DNA of 64,000 bases from Methanomassiliicoccus sp. (GTDB lineage: Archaea; Thermoplasmatota; Thermoplasmata; Methanomassiliicoccales; Methanomassiliicoccaceae). Positions 17,694 to 27,390 of this stretch are shown piece after piece. Numbering within the stretch: the first letter of the stretch is position 1; the number at the start of each line of letters is the position of its first letter. The stretch is from positions 124,001 to 188,000 of the forward strand of contig JAWQJJ010000001.1 of NCBI GenBank assembly GCA_033485155.1, read 5' to 3'. The translations under genes were made by a program, and so were the position numbers. The notes beneath the pieces were generated by a model. That model saw only the letters and a program-made list of their open reading frames with translations, had not been told where the DNA came from and did not search any database.

Positions 17694-18977
17694 TCAGGCC
17701 TTCTGAGCTTCGGCCTTGGCCTTTACCGGAGCCTTGGCCGCGCCCTCGGCCCGGGGGGCCTTGGCCGCCGCGGCCTTGCCCTCGACCTTGGCGCCCTCGG
17801 TAGCGGCCGGAGCGGCGTTGGGATCGGTGGCCTCCAGCAGGAGCTCGGAGATGTCAACGACCTTGATCTTGGCCCCGATCTGCTTGGCCCCAGCCTGCAG
17901 GTTGACCACGCAGAATGGGCAGGTGGTCACCAGGATCTCGGCCCCAGTAGCGACGGCCTCCTTGACCCTCTCCGCGGCGATGTTGACGGCCATGTCATTG
18001 AAGGCGCTCTTGAAGCCGCCTCCGGCGCCGCAGCAGCGGGAACCCTTGCGGTTGCGGGGCATCTCCACCAGCTCGATCCCGGGGATCTTCTTGATGACCT
18101 CACGGGGATCCTCGTACACTCCGCTGTGGCGGCCAAGGTGGCAAGGATCGTGGTAAGTGACCTTGGCCTTGATCTCCTTGGTGAACTTGAGCTTCTTCTC
18201 CTTGATCAGCCTGTTCACGTACTGCGAGAAGTGATATACCGGGAAGGTGGGGTTGGCGAAGTACCGGCCGTAGTCGGTAGAGGTGGTCTTGTAGCAACCT
18301 GCGCAGGTGGTGACCATAGCCTTGGCCCCCCTGTTCTCCACTTCCTGGATGTTATGCTGGGCGAACTCTGCGGTCAACCCCGTCTGTCCGGTCCTGAGGG
18401 CGGGAGAGGTGCAGCACCACTCGTCGCCTCCGAGGATGTCGAGCTTCACCCCGGCCCGGTTCAGCACGACGGCTCCGGCCTTGGCGATCTTCTGCATCCT
18501 GTAGGAACCGGTGCACCCGGCGAAGAAGATGATATCCGGACGGGCCTGGTGGGGTATCTCCGCGGGCCACCAGTCGCCCCGCTTCTCAGTCGGCTCGTTG
18601 TAGGGGTTGCGGTTCTCCTTGATGGCCTTGGCCAGCTTGGAGTGTACCGGGAGCGGCCCCTTGCCCTGGTCCACGACCCACTCGCGGACCTTCTCCCAGA
18701 AGTCACCGAACTCGATGTTGACGTGGCAGACGGTCTCGCATTGCGCGCAGCCGGTGCATCGGAACAGCGCCTCCACGAACTCATCGTCGACCTTGACTTT
18801 ACGGCCCAACAAAGTGTCCATGGGTGATCGCTTGGAGATCTGGCTCAGGTAGAATACCTTGCCCCGGGGGGTGATCGATTCCCAAGGGGTCTGCTCATAG
18901 GTGGGGCAGACGCGTACGCAATATCCGCACTGTAGACAAGCGAGAAGTTCCCTGTTGATCTCCGGCATCTTTACCAT
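17694..18977 (-). CDS. HdrD/GlcF-like iron-sulfur oxidoreductase subunit
   Basis: 427 residues. N-terminal bacterial-ferredoxin domain with two 4Fe-4S motifs (CLQCGYCVRVCP, residues 14-25, and CTGCAQCETVCHV, about 76-88), followed by two cysteine-rich CCG domains (GCTGS...CCTSP...CAGCYKT, and PCHLGRHSG...CCGAGGG...CPFC). This is the plan of heterodisulfide reductase HdrD and glycolate/lactate oxidase GlcF/LldF subunits. With no flavoprotein partner adjacent, the electron donor is uncertain. The last 50 residues are an Ala/Lys-rich low-complexity tail, unusual for the family. Confidence 0.88.
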   Translation of the reverse strand: MVKMPEINRELLACLQCGYCVRVCPTYEQTPWESITPRGKVFYLSQISKRSPMDTLLGRKVKVDDEFVEALFRCTGCAQCETVCHVNIEFGDFWEKVREWVVDQGKGPLPVHSKLAKAIKENRNPYNEPTEKRGDWWPAEIPHQARPDIIFFAGCTGSYRMQKIAKAGAVVLNRAGVKLDILGGDEWCCTSPALRTGQTGLTAEFAQHNIQEVENRGAKAMVTTCAGCYKTTSTDYGRYFANPTFPVYHFSQYVNRLIKEKKLKFTKEIKAKVTYHDPCHLGRHSGVYEDPREVIKKIPGIELVEMPRNRKGSRCCGAGGGFKSAFNDMAVNIAAERVKEAVATGAEILVTTCPFCVVNLQAGAKQIGAKIKVVDISELLLEATDPNAAPAATEGAKVEGKAAAAKAPRAEGAAKAPVKAKAEAQKA

Positions 18978-19075
18978 GGGTGCACCTCAGTGAAATGAAG
19001 AGAGCCTTTATCTCCTGTTAAGGGAGGCTTTGGAACGAGTGAATGGAAGAAAACTTCTTATAACTATCGTTGGGG

Positions 19076-19090
19076 CGGGAGCGCCTCCCG
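19076..19090. terminator. GC-rich hairpin between rubrerythrin-like and HdrD-like genes
   Basis: CGGGAG-CGC-CTCCCG, a perfect 6-bp stem. It lies after the stop of the rubrerythrin-like gene and before the HdrD-like start on the same strand, so it may end the first transcript or sit in the second's leader. No T-run on the minus strand directly after it. Confidence 0.3.
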
Positions 19091-19126
19091 AAAGGTGTCC
19101 AGCGTTTCCCGCCATGCGCCTGGCTC

Positions 19127-19672
19127 CTAACCGTCCAGGATGGGGTTGTAGCCATACCAGCTGCCTCCCCGCTTCAGGTATTCGAGGTTCTCCTCCAGGG
19201 TCCGTTGGTGCTCCCTCTCCCATTGGGCCAGCCTCTGCATCAGTATCTTCAGCTCGAGGTCCTGGGTCAGGCTGGCCACCTGCTCGTACATCCGCACCGA
19301 GGCCTTCTCCACTCCGATGGCCATTTCCACCGCCTTCATCTCGTCCTTGGCCGAGAGGCACGCCCCCTCGGGCAGGTCTGGGAACACCTTTCCAGGGACG
19401 ACATTGGCATACTCGGGGTCCGGGCGGATGGTCGTTACATCCTTCCCGGGGAAGATGCGGTCGATCTGCCTGGTCAGCCATGCCCGGTGCTCCTTTTCGT
19501 CCCGGGACAGGCTGCGCAGGATGAGCTTGCCCTCCCTGTCCTTGATGCACTCGCTCATCCGCTGGTAGAACTCCTTGCCGAACGTCTCCACCCTGATTGC
19601 CGCGGCCAGCAGGCCCAACTGCTTGTTGAGGCTCGCCTCATCGCTCTTCCAATCGCTCCGTTCAAAGCGCAT
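19127..19672 (-). CDS. Rubrerythrin-like ferritin-fold diiron protein
   Basis: 181 residues, a four-helix bundle by pattern. Two copies of an E...ExxH-type half-site are visible: AIRVETFGKEFYQ with SRDEKEHRAWL, and AIGVEKASVRMYE with AQWEREHQRTL, giving the carboxylates and histidines of a diiron centre. There is no C-terminal rubredoxin domain, so it is an erythrin-type protein. Probable role in peroxide or oxygen defence. Divergent from the Ehr complex operon, 220 bases apart. Confidence 0.82.
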   Translation of the reverse strand: MRFERSDWKSDEASLNKQLGLLAAAIRVETFGKEFYQRMSECIKDREGKLILRSLSRDEKEHRAWLTRQIDRIFPGKDVTTIRPDPEYANVVPGKVFPDLPEGACLSAKDEMKAVEMAIGVEKASVRMYEQVASLTQDLELKILMQRLAQWEREHQRTLEENLEYLKRGGSWYGYNPILDG

Positions 19673-19707
19673 GCCCGTCTCTCACTATCATCGAACCGCC
19701 ATCGGCC

Positions 19708-19717
19708 GATAAATAGC
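19708..19717 (-). promoter_or_regulatory. TATA box for the rubrerythrin-like gene
   Basis: CTATTTATCG on the minus strand lies 36-45 bases upstream of the ATG at 19672. Confidence 0.45.
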
Positions 19718-19892
19718 TTACCGATGATCGTGCCGCGGTGGGAGGGGAGCGACCCTTGCCAGAGGTTGTCCCAGCGGGGTGAGCCAATGAGGAAACGTTT
19801 AATAAATGCAATAGGTTTGCCGGCCAAAGGGCGGCTTTATCATAGAGGCCGATACGGGATGATGGGATGCTGTACGTCCAGGTGCTGATCTG

Positions 19893-21959
19893 ATGTACGG
19901 TCAGGAGCTCTTTCCTTTGCTCATCGGCGTGTCCCTGTTCGGGGCGCTGCTGGCCATCGGGACTGGGAGATGGGAGAGGGTCTGCCGGACCGCCCCCCTT
20001 ATCGCTGCGGCCGGGGCCTCCCTGATCGGGCTGCTCATCGCCATCGACGTCCTTCTCGGTAGCGGGGAGGTGACCTTTACCATTCCCACCGCTGTGGCCG
20101 CTCTGGGGCACTTCACCTTCTCCGTGGACCGCCTGTCCGCATACTTCATCCTGGCCATCTCCGCCCTGGCGCTGTGCGTCAGCATATATTCCATCGGCTA
20201 CACCCAGGAGTACTCCGGCCGTTACCGCCCGGAGACCATGGGTGCCTTGTTCAATCTATTCCTTCTCAGCCTGTACCTCGTGGTTACCGCCTCCAATGCC
20301 GTGCTGTTCCTCATCATGTGGGAGACCATGTCCCTCACCTCCTACCTCCTGGTGGTGTACGAGAACCGGAACCGGGAGAGCGAGTCCTCCGGCCTTCTAT
20401 ACTTGGTAATGACCCACCTGGGCACCGCCCTCATCACCGTGGCGTTCATCGTCATGTGGCTGTACACTCCGGGAGAGCATTCCTTCGACTTCGAGGCATT
20501 CCGCGAGCTGGGGGCCGGCGGGCTGCTCCCCGAGGCCGCCCGAACCCTGGCCTTCCTCCTCCTGCTCATCGGCTTCGGTACTAAGGCCGGCCTTGTTCCG
20601 CTGCATGTCTGGCTGCCGCAGGCTCACCCTGCCGCCCCCTCTAACGTGTCTGCGATGATGTCCGGAGTGATGGTGAAGACGGCGGTCTACATGCTCATCC
20701 GCTGTTACTTCGACTTCCTGGGCGTCACTAACTCATGGTGGGGGCTGGTCGTTCTCCTGGTCGCCTCCATCTCCGCCCTGGTTGGCGTCCTCTATGCTCT
20801 GATGGAGGAGGACATCAAGCGCGCCCTCGCCTACTCCACGGTGGAGAACATCGGCCTCATCTTCATCGGTCTGGGGGCGGCCATGGTGTTCCAGTCCTAC
20901 TATCTCGCCGATCCGGTGGCCAACGCCCACCTGGCCGACCTGGCCGCGTTGGCGCTGATCGCCGTGCTGTTCCACACCCTTGCCCACTCCCTGTTCAAGG
21001 GCCTGCTGTTCATGGGGGCCGGGTCGGTCATGTACGCTACCCACACTCGGGACCTGGAGGAGATGGGCGGGCTGGCCAAGCGGATGCCATGGACGGGCAT
21101 CCTGTTCTTCGTGGGGGCGCTGTCGATCTCCGCTATCCCTCCGTTCAGTGGCTTCGTGGGCGAGTGGCTCATGTTCCAGTCACTTCTCCTCACGCAGAGC
21201 ATCAGCGACCCCATGGTCAACGTGCTGCTGCCGGTGGCGGTCGCGATCCTCGCCCTGACCGGCGCCTTGGCCGCCGCTTGCTTCGTGCGAATATTCGGTG
21301 CGACCTTCCTCGCCAGGCCCAGGAGCAAGCACGCCGCGGAGGCCCAGGAGGTCCCCCGGACCATGCTGGCGGGGATGGGCATTGCCGCCGGGGCATCGGT
21401 CCTGCTGGGCGTCCTGTCCGTGTTAATCATCCCAACGATCGACAGCGTGACCTCCTCGGTGCTGGGAGTGAGCATCGCATCCAAGCTCGTCAACGGCCTG
21501 GTGCTTATGCCTCCCGCCGGGGAGTTCTCCAGCATGAGCCCCTTGGTGATCGGTGTGCTGCTGTTGTTCGCCGTGCCCTTCGCTCTCATCGTTACCCGCT
21601 ATCTGGGAGGCCGCCACCCGGTGGAGAGGGGTGATACCTGGGACTGCGGGACGCCCCTCAGCTCGAGGACGGAGTACTCCGCCGCCGGCTTCTCCAACCC
21701 CATCAACCGCATCTTCCGCTCCATCTACCGCCCCCACACCGAGGTACGCACCGAGTACACCTCCTCGACCCTCATCAAGAGAAAGATATCGTTCTCCAGC
21801 ACCATCGAACCGGTGTTCGAACGCTACCTTTACGCTCCAGTCGCCGCCCTGGTGATCGCCATCGCCCGGCGCGTTGGAATAATACAGAAGGGTAGCATCC
21901 AAGCGTACCTGGCGTACATCTTCGTCATCCTCCTCGCCCTGCTGGTGGTGTTCCGATGA
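19893..21959 (+). CDS. Ehr complex: HyfB-like proton-pumping membrane subunit
   Basis: 688 residues, first gene of a seven-gene operon. The antiporter-like domain (about 60-420) contains the conserved lysine helix segments FGTKAGLVPLHVWLPQAHPAAPSNVSAMMSGVMVKT and repeats typical of NuoL/HyfB. The C-terminal part carries the HyfB signature DTWDCG near residue 585 and a final membrane helix. In complex-I-like enzymes such subunits move H+ or Na+. A TATA-like TTTAATAAAT at about 19798-19807 lies upstream of the operon. Overlaps the next gene by 4 bases. Confidence 0.9.
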   Translation: MYGQELFPLLIGVSLFGALLAIGTGRWERVCRTAPLIAAAGASLIGLLIAIDVLLGSGEVTFTIPTAVAALGHFTFSVDRLSAYFILAISALALCVSIYSIGYTQEYSGRYRPETMGALFNLFLLSLYLVVTASNAVLFLIMWETMSLTSYLLVVYENRNRESESSGLLYLVMTHLGTALITVAFIVMWLYTPGEHSFDFEAFRELGAGGLLPEAARTLAFLLLLIGFGTKAGLVPLHVWLPQAHPAAPSNVSAMMSGVMVKTAVYMLIRCYFDFLGVTNSWWGLVVLLVASISALVGVLYALMEEDIKRALAYSTVENIGLIFIGLGAAMVFQSYYLADPVANAHLADLAALALIAVLFHTLAHSLFKGLLFMGAGSVMYATHTRDLEEMGGLAKRMPWTGILFFVGALSISAIPPFSGFVGEWLMFQSLLLTQSISDPMVNVLLPVAVAILALTGALAAACFVRIFGATFLARPRSKHAAEAQEVPRTMLAGMGIAAGASVLLGVLSVLIIPTIDSVTSSVLGVSIASKLVNGLVLMPPAGEFSSMSPLVIGVLLLFAVPFALIVTRYLGGRHPVERGDTWDCGTPLSSRTEYSAAGFSNPINRIFRSIYRPHTEVRTEYTSSTLIKRKISFSSTIEPVFERYLYAPVAALVIAIARRVGIIQKGSIQAYLAYIFVILLALLVVFR

Positions 21960-22891
21960 TCCTCGAGGTCGCCCAGTTCCTCCTGGTGCTTGCCATCGCC
22001 CCCCTGGTCACCGGAATCATCCGCAAGGCCAAGGCGCTGATGCAGAGCCGCCGGGGCCCCAGCGTACTCCAGCCCTATCGCGATCTGTGGAAGCTGCTGT
22101 GCAAGGGCTCGGTGGTCTCCAACGATGCCTCCTGGGTGTTCACAATCACCCCTTACGCATGCATCGCTGCGGTCACCGTTGCCGCCTTGTTGGTCCCGGT
22201 GGTCTATGCCGGTACCTTCGGCTTCCTCGGCGACCTAATCGTGCTCATATATCTGCTGGCGATGATGCGGTTCTTCATGGCCCTGGCCGCCCTGGATACC
22301 GGCTCGGCGTTCGGAGGGATGGGCTCCAGCCGGGAAATGTACATCTCCTCGGTGGTCGAGCCGACCATGCTGCTATCCATCTTCGCCATGGCCTTGGTGG
22401 CCGGAACGACCTCCCTGGCTAGCATCGCCGAGCGTATCGCCTCCAGCGGCCTCGACTTGATCTCCCCGGCATTGTTCCTGGCCGCGGCGGCGTTCTTCAT
22501 CGCCACCCTGGCGGAGAACGCCCGAGTTCCCTTCGACAACCCATCTACTCATCTTGAGCTCACAATGATCCACGAGGCCATGCTCCTGGAGTACTCTGGC
22601 AAGCAGCTGGCCCTCATGGAGATGGCCTCCATGACCAAGCTGGTCATCTTCCTGGCCATCATGTCCAACGTTTTCTTCCCGTGGGGCATCGCCACCACCG
22701 ACGACCCCATGGCCATCGCCGTCGGGCTAGCGGTTTTCCTGGGCAAGCTCATCCTCCTCGCGCTCATCATCGCCCTCATCGAGTCCTCCTTCTCCAAGAT
22801 GCGCCTGTTCCGCCTGCCCAACCTATTGACCGTGGCATTCATCCTGGCCCTCCTGGCCGTCATCTCGTTCTACATCTTGGGGGTGCTCTGA
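21956..22891 (+). CDS. Ehr complex: HyfC/NuoH-like membrane subunit
   Basis: 311 residues, about eight membrane helices. Family segments: KAKALMQSRRGPSVLQPYRDLWKLL at the N-terminus and RVPFDNPSTHLELTMIHEAMLLEYSG, the acidic loop of NuoH/HycD that faces the redox module. It connects the peripheral arm to the pumping subunits. ATG overlaps the stop of the preceding gene by 4 bases; its own TGA lies directly against the coding sequence of the next subunit. Confidence 0.92.
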   Translation: MILEVAQFLLVLAIAPLVTGIIRKAKALMQSRRGPSVLQPYRDLWKLLCKGSVVSNDASWVFTITPYACIAAVTVAALLVPVVYAGTFGFLGDLIVLIYLLAMMRFFMALAALDTGSAFGGMGSSREMYISSVVEPTMLLSIFAMALVAGTTSLASIAERIASSGLDLISPALFLAAAAFFIATLAENARVPFDNPSTHLELTMIHEAMLLEYSGKQLALMEMASMTKLVIFLAIMSNVFFPWGIATTDDPMAIAVGLAVFLGKLILLALIIALIESSFSKMRLFRLPNLLTVAFILALLAVISFYILGVL

Positions 22892-23557
22892 ACGGCTTTC
22901 TCCGCGGTCACCATCATCGACGGCCTCGCCGCTGCCATCCTGCTCACTACCTTTATCGGCATCGCCAGCAACCGCATGCTCCCGCTGATCCGCCTGTTCG
23001 CGCTGCAGTCGATTGCCCTGGGGTCCCTGGCCTTCACCGTGGCGTGGGTCACCGGCTCCGGCCACATCTACCTGGTGGCGGTGCTGACGGTGGCCATCAA
23101 GGGAGCGCTCATACCCTGGATGTTGATATACGTCATGAGGCAGATCAAGGTTGAGCGGGAGGTCGAGCCAGTGGTCAGCATCCCCCTCTCCCTGCTACTA
23201 TGTGGCGGTCTGACGGTGGTGGCCTTCTACATCACCCAACCCATCATCTTCACCGGCGGGGCCATCGACACGATCACCAAGAACTGCCTGGCGATCTCCA
23301 TCGCGGTCGTGTTCATCGGTTTCTTCACCATGATCTCGCGCAAGAAAGCCATCACCCAGATCATGGGCCTGCTGACTATGGAGAACGGGCTGTTCCTGGC
23401 CGCCATCTCGGTGACCTACGGTATGCCCTTGATCGTGGAGCTTGGCATATTCTTCGATATCCTGGTGGCGGTGCTTATCATGGGCCTCTTCGCCTTCCGC
23501 ATCAACCGTACCTTCGCCAGCGTTGACACGACCATCCTGAGGAGGCTGCGGGATTGA
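22892..23557 (+). CDS. Ehr complex: HyfE-like membrane subunit (non-canonical start)
   Basis: The coding frame runs from directly after the TGA of the HyfC-like gene to 23557. The first ATG is at 22976, but the 28 codons before it encode a good first membrane helix (TIIDGLAAAILLTTFIGIASNR), which HyfE proteins need. From 22892 the protein would be 221 residues, close to the family's usual length of about 215; from 22976 it would be 193 and lack that helix. The only codons in this stretch that could serve as starts are rare ones (ACG at 22892, ATC or CTG later), so either a non-AUG start coupled to the upstream stop is used or the annotation must accept a shortened protein. The C-terminal part (FTMISRKKAITQIMGLLTMENGLFL) matches HyfE. 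Confidence 0.8.
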   Translation, partial: TAFSAVTIIDGLAAAILLTTFIGIASNRMLPLIRLFALQSIALGSLAFTVAWVTGSGHIYLVAVLTVAIKGALIPWMLIYVMRQIKVEREVEPVVSIPLSLLLCGGLTVVAFYITQPIIFTGGAIDTITKNCLAISIAVVFIGFFTMISRKKAITQIMGLLTMENGLFLAAISVTYGMPLIVELGIFFDILVAVLIMGLFAFRINRTFASVDTTILRRLRD

Positions 23558-25023
23558 TCGAGTTCCTGCTCCTGATGCCGCTGATCGCCGCGGCGTTATG
23601 TTATCCCCTCAAGAAGCGGCGATTCATCGAGACGGCGGCGGTGGCCGGCTCAGCGGTCACCCTGGCGGTGGCATCGTATCTCTCCTATCAGGTGTTCGCA
23701 TTGGGCACCATCGACGAGGGCCTGCTGTACATGGACCCTTTCTCGGCCTACACCCTGATGTTGGTCTCCTTCGTCGGCCTGCTGGCGGTGATTTACTCAC
23801 TATCTTACATCGGCAGGGAGAACGATGAGGGGATAATCACCACCCTGAAGCTCAGGAACTACTACCTGTTCTTCCAGCTGTTCGTCTTCACCATGCTCCT
23901 GGTGTGCGTATCCAATAATCTGGGGATCATGTGGATCGCCATTGAGGGCACCACCCTGGCCTCGGCCTACCTGGTCGGACTGTACGACCGGGAGACCTCC
24001 GTAGAGGCAGCGTGGAAGTACCTGGTCATCTGCTCGGTGGGCATCACCCTCGCCCTCCTGGGTATCATCATGGTCTACGCCTCTTCCATCCAGTGGCTGG
24101 GAGAATCGTCGTCGGGCCTAGATTGGTCCACCCTGATGTCGGTGGCCGGCTCGCTTGACCCCACCCTGCTGAAGATCGCGTTCATCTTCGTTCTGGTGGG
24201 CTACGGGACCAAGGTCGGTCTGGCGCCGATGCACACCTGGTTGCCGGATGCACACTCGCAGGCCCCCACCCCCGTGTCCGCTCTGCTGTCCGGCGTGCTG
24301 CTGAACTGCGCCATGTACGGGATCCTGAGGTTCCACATGATCGTGTCCGCCTCCTCCCTGGGTCCCGGCTTCTCGGGTGGGCTCCTCCTGCTCTTTGGCC
24401 TCATCTCGCTGGGCATCGCCGCGGCGTACATCGTCATGTCCAAGGATTACAAGCGCATGCTGGCGTATTCCTCGATCGAACACATGGGGATCATCGCCGT
24501 CGGCTTCGGTTTCGGCGGTTACTGGGGCATCTTCGGGGCCCTGTTCCACATGCTCAACCACGCGCTGGCCAAGACGCTGATGTTCTTCGGCGCGGGCAAC
24601 ATCCTCCACCGGCTGAGGACCAAGGACATCGATCAGGTCCGGGGGGTCCTAAAGATCCTTCCAGCTACCGGGGTCCTGTTCATCGGCGGCGCGTTGGCGA
24701 TCACCGGATGCCCGCCTTTCTCCCTCTTCCTGAGCGAGTTCATGGTGCTGGTGGGAGGCATCAGTGCGGGCCAGAGCGTCGGCGTGGTGCTATACCTTCT
24801 GCTGTTGGTCATCGTCTTCGCGGCCTTCATGTACCATGTGGGGCGCATGGTGTTCGGTGAGCCGGCCGATGTTGGCGGAGAGGAGGGGGAGAGGAGCTGG
24901 GTGGACACCGCTCTCATGACCGCGCTCCTCCTATCCATCCTGGCGATGGGACTCTATCTCCCGGCGTTCCTCAATGACGCGCTGCAACAGATCATCCAGC
25001 TGTTCCCGGGAGGTAGCTCATGA
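23554..25023 (+). CDS. Ehr complex: HyfF-like proton-pumping membrane subunit
   Basis: 489 residues, start TTG at 23554 overlapping the preceding stop (TTGA). Antiporter-like domain with [36 protein letters not shown] and [15 protein letters not shown], typical of HyfF/NuoN-type subunits. About 13-14 membrane helices. Second potential ion-translocating subunit of this complex, besides the 19893 gene. Confidence 0.9.
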   Translation: MIEFLLLMPLIAAALCYPLKKRRFIETAAVAGSAVTLAVASYLSYQVFALGTIDEGLLYMDPFSAYTLMLVSFVGLLAVIYSLSYIGRENDEGIITTLKLRNYYLFFQLFVFTMLLVCVSNNLGIMWIAIEGTTLASAYLVGLYDRETSVEAAWKYLVICSVGITLALLGIIMVYASSIQWLGESSSGLDWSTLMSVAGSLDPTLLKIAFIFVLVGYGTKVGLAPMHTWLPDAHSQAPTPVSALLSGVLLNCAMYGILRFHMIVSASSLGPGFSGGLLLLFGLISLGIAAAYIVMSKDYKRMLAYSSIEHMGIIAVGFGFGGYWGIFGALFHMLNHALAKTLMFFGAGNILHRLRTKDIDQVRGVLKILPATGVLFIGGALAITGCPPFSLFLSEFMVLVGGISAGQSVGVVLYLLLLVIVFAAFMYHVGRMVFGEPADVGGEEGERSWVDTALMTALLLSILAMGLYLPAFLNDALQQIIQLFPGGSS

Positions 25024-26606
25024 GTGAGGACCAGGTGCGGGAGGTGCTCCGCAGGATGCCCGCCTCGGTGATGGTGCGGGTCGACCAGTACGAAGTGAAG
25101 GGAAAGGAGCTGCGAATGGTCGTGAGACCTGATGCTATGGTCCCTCTTGCCCTTCACCTGCGCCAGGAGCACAAGGCGAGGCTGGTGACTCTGCACGCCA
25201 CCGACGACCGGGCTCTTGAGGGGGTCTTCAAGCTCCACCTGCTCATGGTTCCCCTGGGCATGGACGCGTTCGTCTCGGCGACCACCTCTCTCGGGCTGGG
25301 GGAATGGAGGTACGAGTCCCTGACCCCGTCCATCAACGACGCGGACTGGTATGAGCGGGAGATCCAGGACATGTTCGGTCTGATGGCTATCGGCCACCCT
25401 GACCCCCGGCCGCTGGCGCTCCATGAGGACTGGCCGGAGGGCCGGTACCCGCTGCGCAAGGACTTCCCGCTGGAGGAACGTCCTCCACGGGTGAACGGTG
25501 AGTACCATTTCACCAAGGTGGAAGGCGAGGGGGTGTACGAGATTCCGGTAGGGCCGGTGCACGCCGGGGTCATTGAACCAGGACACTTCCGCTTCTCCGT
25601 CGCCGGCGAGCCCATAATCAATCTGGAAGTTCGCCTAGGGTATGTGCACAGAGGGATCGAGAAGCTATCTGAGTCCACTCCCTACACCAAGGGAGTGTAC
25701 CTGGCGGAGCGCATCTCCGGGGACAACTCCATGGCCCACTCCACCGCGTACTGCCAGGCGGTGGAATCCCTCGCCTCCTGCCCGGTGCCGGAGCGGGCGG
25801 AGTACATCAGAACGGTCATGCTGGAGCTGGAGCGGTTATACAACCTGTTGGGAGACATCGCGGGAATCGCCCTGGACACCGCCCTGACCGTCGCCGCGGC
25901 CAACGGGTACGTGCTGAGGGAGAAGGCCATGAACCTCAACGAGTGCCTCACCGGCTCCCGCCTCCTGCGCTCGGTGAACGTGCTGGGCGGGGTGCGCAGA
26001 GACCTTACCTCCAACGATCGGGAGAAGGTCCTTGCTACCATGGTCAAGCTGAAGCTGGAGTTCGAGGACCTGGTGACCCTCATGACAACCTCCCCCTCGA
26101 TGATGGACCGGGTTGAGACCACCGGTGTGCTAACCAGGGAGATGGCCATGGATCTCAATGTGGTAGGCCCGGCGGCCCGGGCCAGTGGGGTGGACCGAGA
26201 CGTGCGGCGGGATCATCCCTACGCCGCCTACGATAGGCTCGACTTCCTTGTGCCTACTCATTCCTCGGGCGATGTCAACGCCCGCATGAGGGTGAAGATG
26301 GGTGAGGTCCGGGAGTCGTTCTCACTTATCGACCAGGCCCTCGACCGCATGCCCCCTGGCCCGATAAGGGGGAAGCTAGGGACAGGATCCCTGGGACAGA
26401 TCGCCTATTCCCTGGTCGAATCGCCGAGGGGGGAGATCGTCCACTGGATGATGGCCGGCCGAGGCTCGCCGGCACGTCACAAGGTGAGGGACGCCTCCTT
26501 CTGCAATTGGCTGGCGATGGAGCAGGCAGTACTGGGCAATATCGTCCCCGATTTCCCGCTCATCAATAAGAGCTTCAACCTGTCCTATTCGGGCAATGAC
26601 CTGTGA
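25020..26606 (+). CDS. Ehr complex: HycE/HyfG-like large subunit with fused NuoC domain, lacking Ni-Fe cysteines
   Basis: 528 residues. Residues 1-150 are a NuoC/30-kDa domain ([24 protein letters not shown]); the rest is a NuoD/hydrogenase large-subunit domain ([34 protein letters not shown]). At the first Ni-Fe site, where hydrogenases have CxxC, it reads [17 protein letters not shown]: both cysteines are gone. The C-terminus ([14 protein letters not shown]) lacks the DPCxxC pair. All four metal ligands are therefore absent, so it cannot hold a Ni-Fe centre. This is the definition of the Ehr class, relatives of group 4 hydrogenases and complex I with unknown substrate. ATG overlaps the preceding stop. 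Confidence 0.92.
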   Translation: MSEDQVREVLRRMPASVMVRVDQYEVKGKELRMVVRPDAMVPLALHLRQEHKARLVTLHATDDRALEGVFKLHLLMVPLGMDAFVSATTSLGLGEWRYESLTPSINDADWYEREIQDMFGLMAIGHPDPRPLALHEDWPEGRYPLRKDFPLEERPPRVNGEYHFTKVEGEGVYEIPVGPVHAGVIEPGHFRFSVAGEPIINLEVRLGYVHRGIEKLSESTPYTKGVYLAERISGDNSMAHSTAYCQAVESLASCPVPERAEYIRTVMLELERLYNLLGDIAGIALDTALTVAAANGYVLREKAMNLNECLTGSRLLRSVNVLGGVRRDLTSNDREKVLATMVKLKLEFEDLVTLMTTSPSMMDRVETTGVLTREMAMDLNVVGPAARASGVDRDVRRDHPYAAYDRLDFLVPTHSSGDVNARMRVKMGEVRESFSLIDQALDRMPPGPIRGKLGTGSLGQIAYSLVESPRGEIVHWMMAGRGSPARHKVRDASFCNWLAMEQAVLGNIVPDFPLINKSFNLSYSGNDL

Positions 26607-26615
26607 GGTGTCACG

Positions 26616-26936
26616 ATGTTCAAGTTCCTAAAGCTCGGGGTGCTCAAGAACGGGGTGCAGACCCGCAACTATCCGCAGGAGCGGAATCCTCCTTTCGACG
26701 CCTTTCTCGGTCTGCCGGCGGTGGATGCGGAAGCGTGCGACCGATGCTCCGACTGCGTCCACACCTGCCCCACCCAGGCCATAACCGTGCTTCCGACTGG
26801 CATCGAGATATCGGCGGAGCGGTGTATCTTCTGCGCGGCGTGCGCCGAGGCCTGCGAAGCCATCACCATGAGCAAACGGTTCGAGCTGGCCTCCCGCTCC
26901 CGGGAGGGCCTGAAGGTGGTGTACCGTCATGGATGA
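26616..26936 (+). CDS. Ehr complex: HyfH/NuoI-like 2x[4Fe-4S] ferredoxin subunit
   Basis: 106 residues. Two complete 4Fe-4S motifs: CDRCSDCVHTCP and CIFCAACAEACE. N-terminal basic stretch (MFKFLKLGVLKNGVQTRNYP) matches the family. It links the small subunit to the electron donor, probably ferredoxin. Good ribosome site GAGGTG lies 8 bases before the ATG; its end overlaps the next start by 8 bases. Confidence 0.92.
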   Translation: MFKFLKLGVLKNGVQTRNYPQERNPPFDAFLGLPAVDAEACDRCSDCVHTCPTQAITVLPTGIEISAERCIFCAACAEACEAITMSKRFELASRSREGLKVVYRHG

Positions 26937-27390
26937 GGCGACCGAGAGGCTAGGAGAGGAATTGAAGGCCAGGATCATGAAGGCCTTCGGCCGCTCCCTC
27001 TCCATTCGGGAGGTCGACGCTGGCTCCTGCAACGGCTGTGAGGTCGAGGTCAACGCCCTCACCAACGCCATCCACGACGTGGAGCGCTTCGGTCTGCACA
27101 TCGTGGCCTCCCCCCGCCACGCGGACATGCTGTTGGTCACCGGGCCGGTGACCCGTGGCATGTTGCCCGCCCTGCTGCAAACCTACAAGGCGACGCCTTC
27201 CCCTAAGATGGTGGTAGCCATGGGCTCCTGCGCCATATCCGGAGGCATCTTCTGCGGCACCTACGCCACCCTCGACGGCGTGGACAAGATATTGCCGGTG
27301 GACGTGTACATACCAGGTTGTCCCCCTCGCCCCCAGGCGATCATCCAGGGAATATTACTGGCAGTGGAACGGTGGGAAGCTAAGGCGTGA
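26929..27390 (+). CDS. Ehr complex: HyfI/NuoB-like small subunit
   Basis: 153 residues. The cluster N2-type cysteines are intact: GSCNGCEVEV, GSCAISGG and PGCPPRP. It therefore still binds the proximal 4Fe-4S cluster even though the partner large subunit has lost its Ni-Fe ligands, so the complex can still pass electrons to something other than protons at a Ni-Fe site. Last gene of the operon; its TGA touches the stop of the convergent stress-protein gene. Confidence 0.93.
   Translation: MDEATERLGEELKARIMKAFGRSLSIREVDAGSCNGCEVEVNALTNAIHDVERFGLHIVASPRHADMLLVTGPVTRGMLPALLQTYKATPSPKMVVAMGSCAISGGIFCGTYATLDGVDKILPVDVYIPGCPPRPQAIIQGILLAVERWEAKA

Noticed and set aside
25020-26606. First large subunit called as an active group 4 Ni-Fe hydrogenase
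   Set aside because: Both CxxC motifs are missing; gene order alone would have misled.
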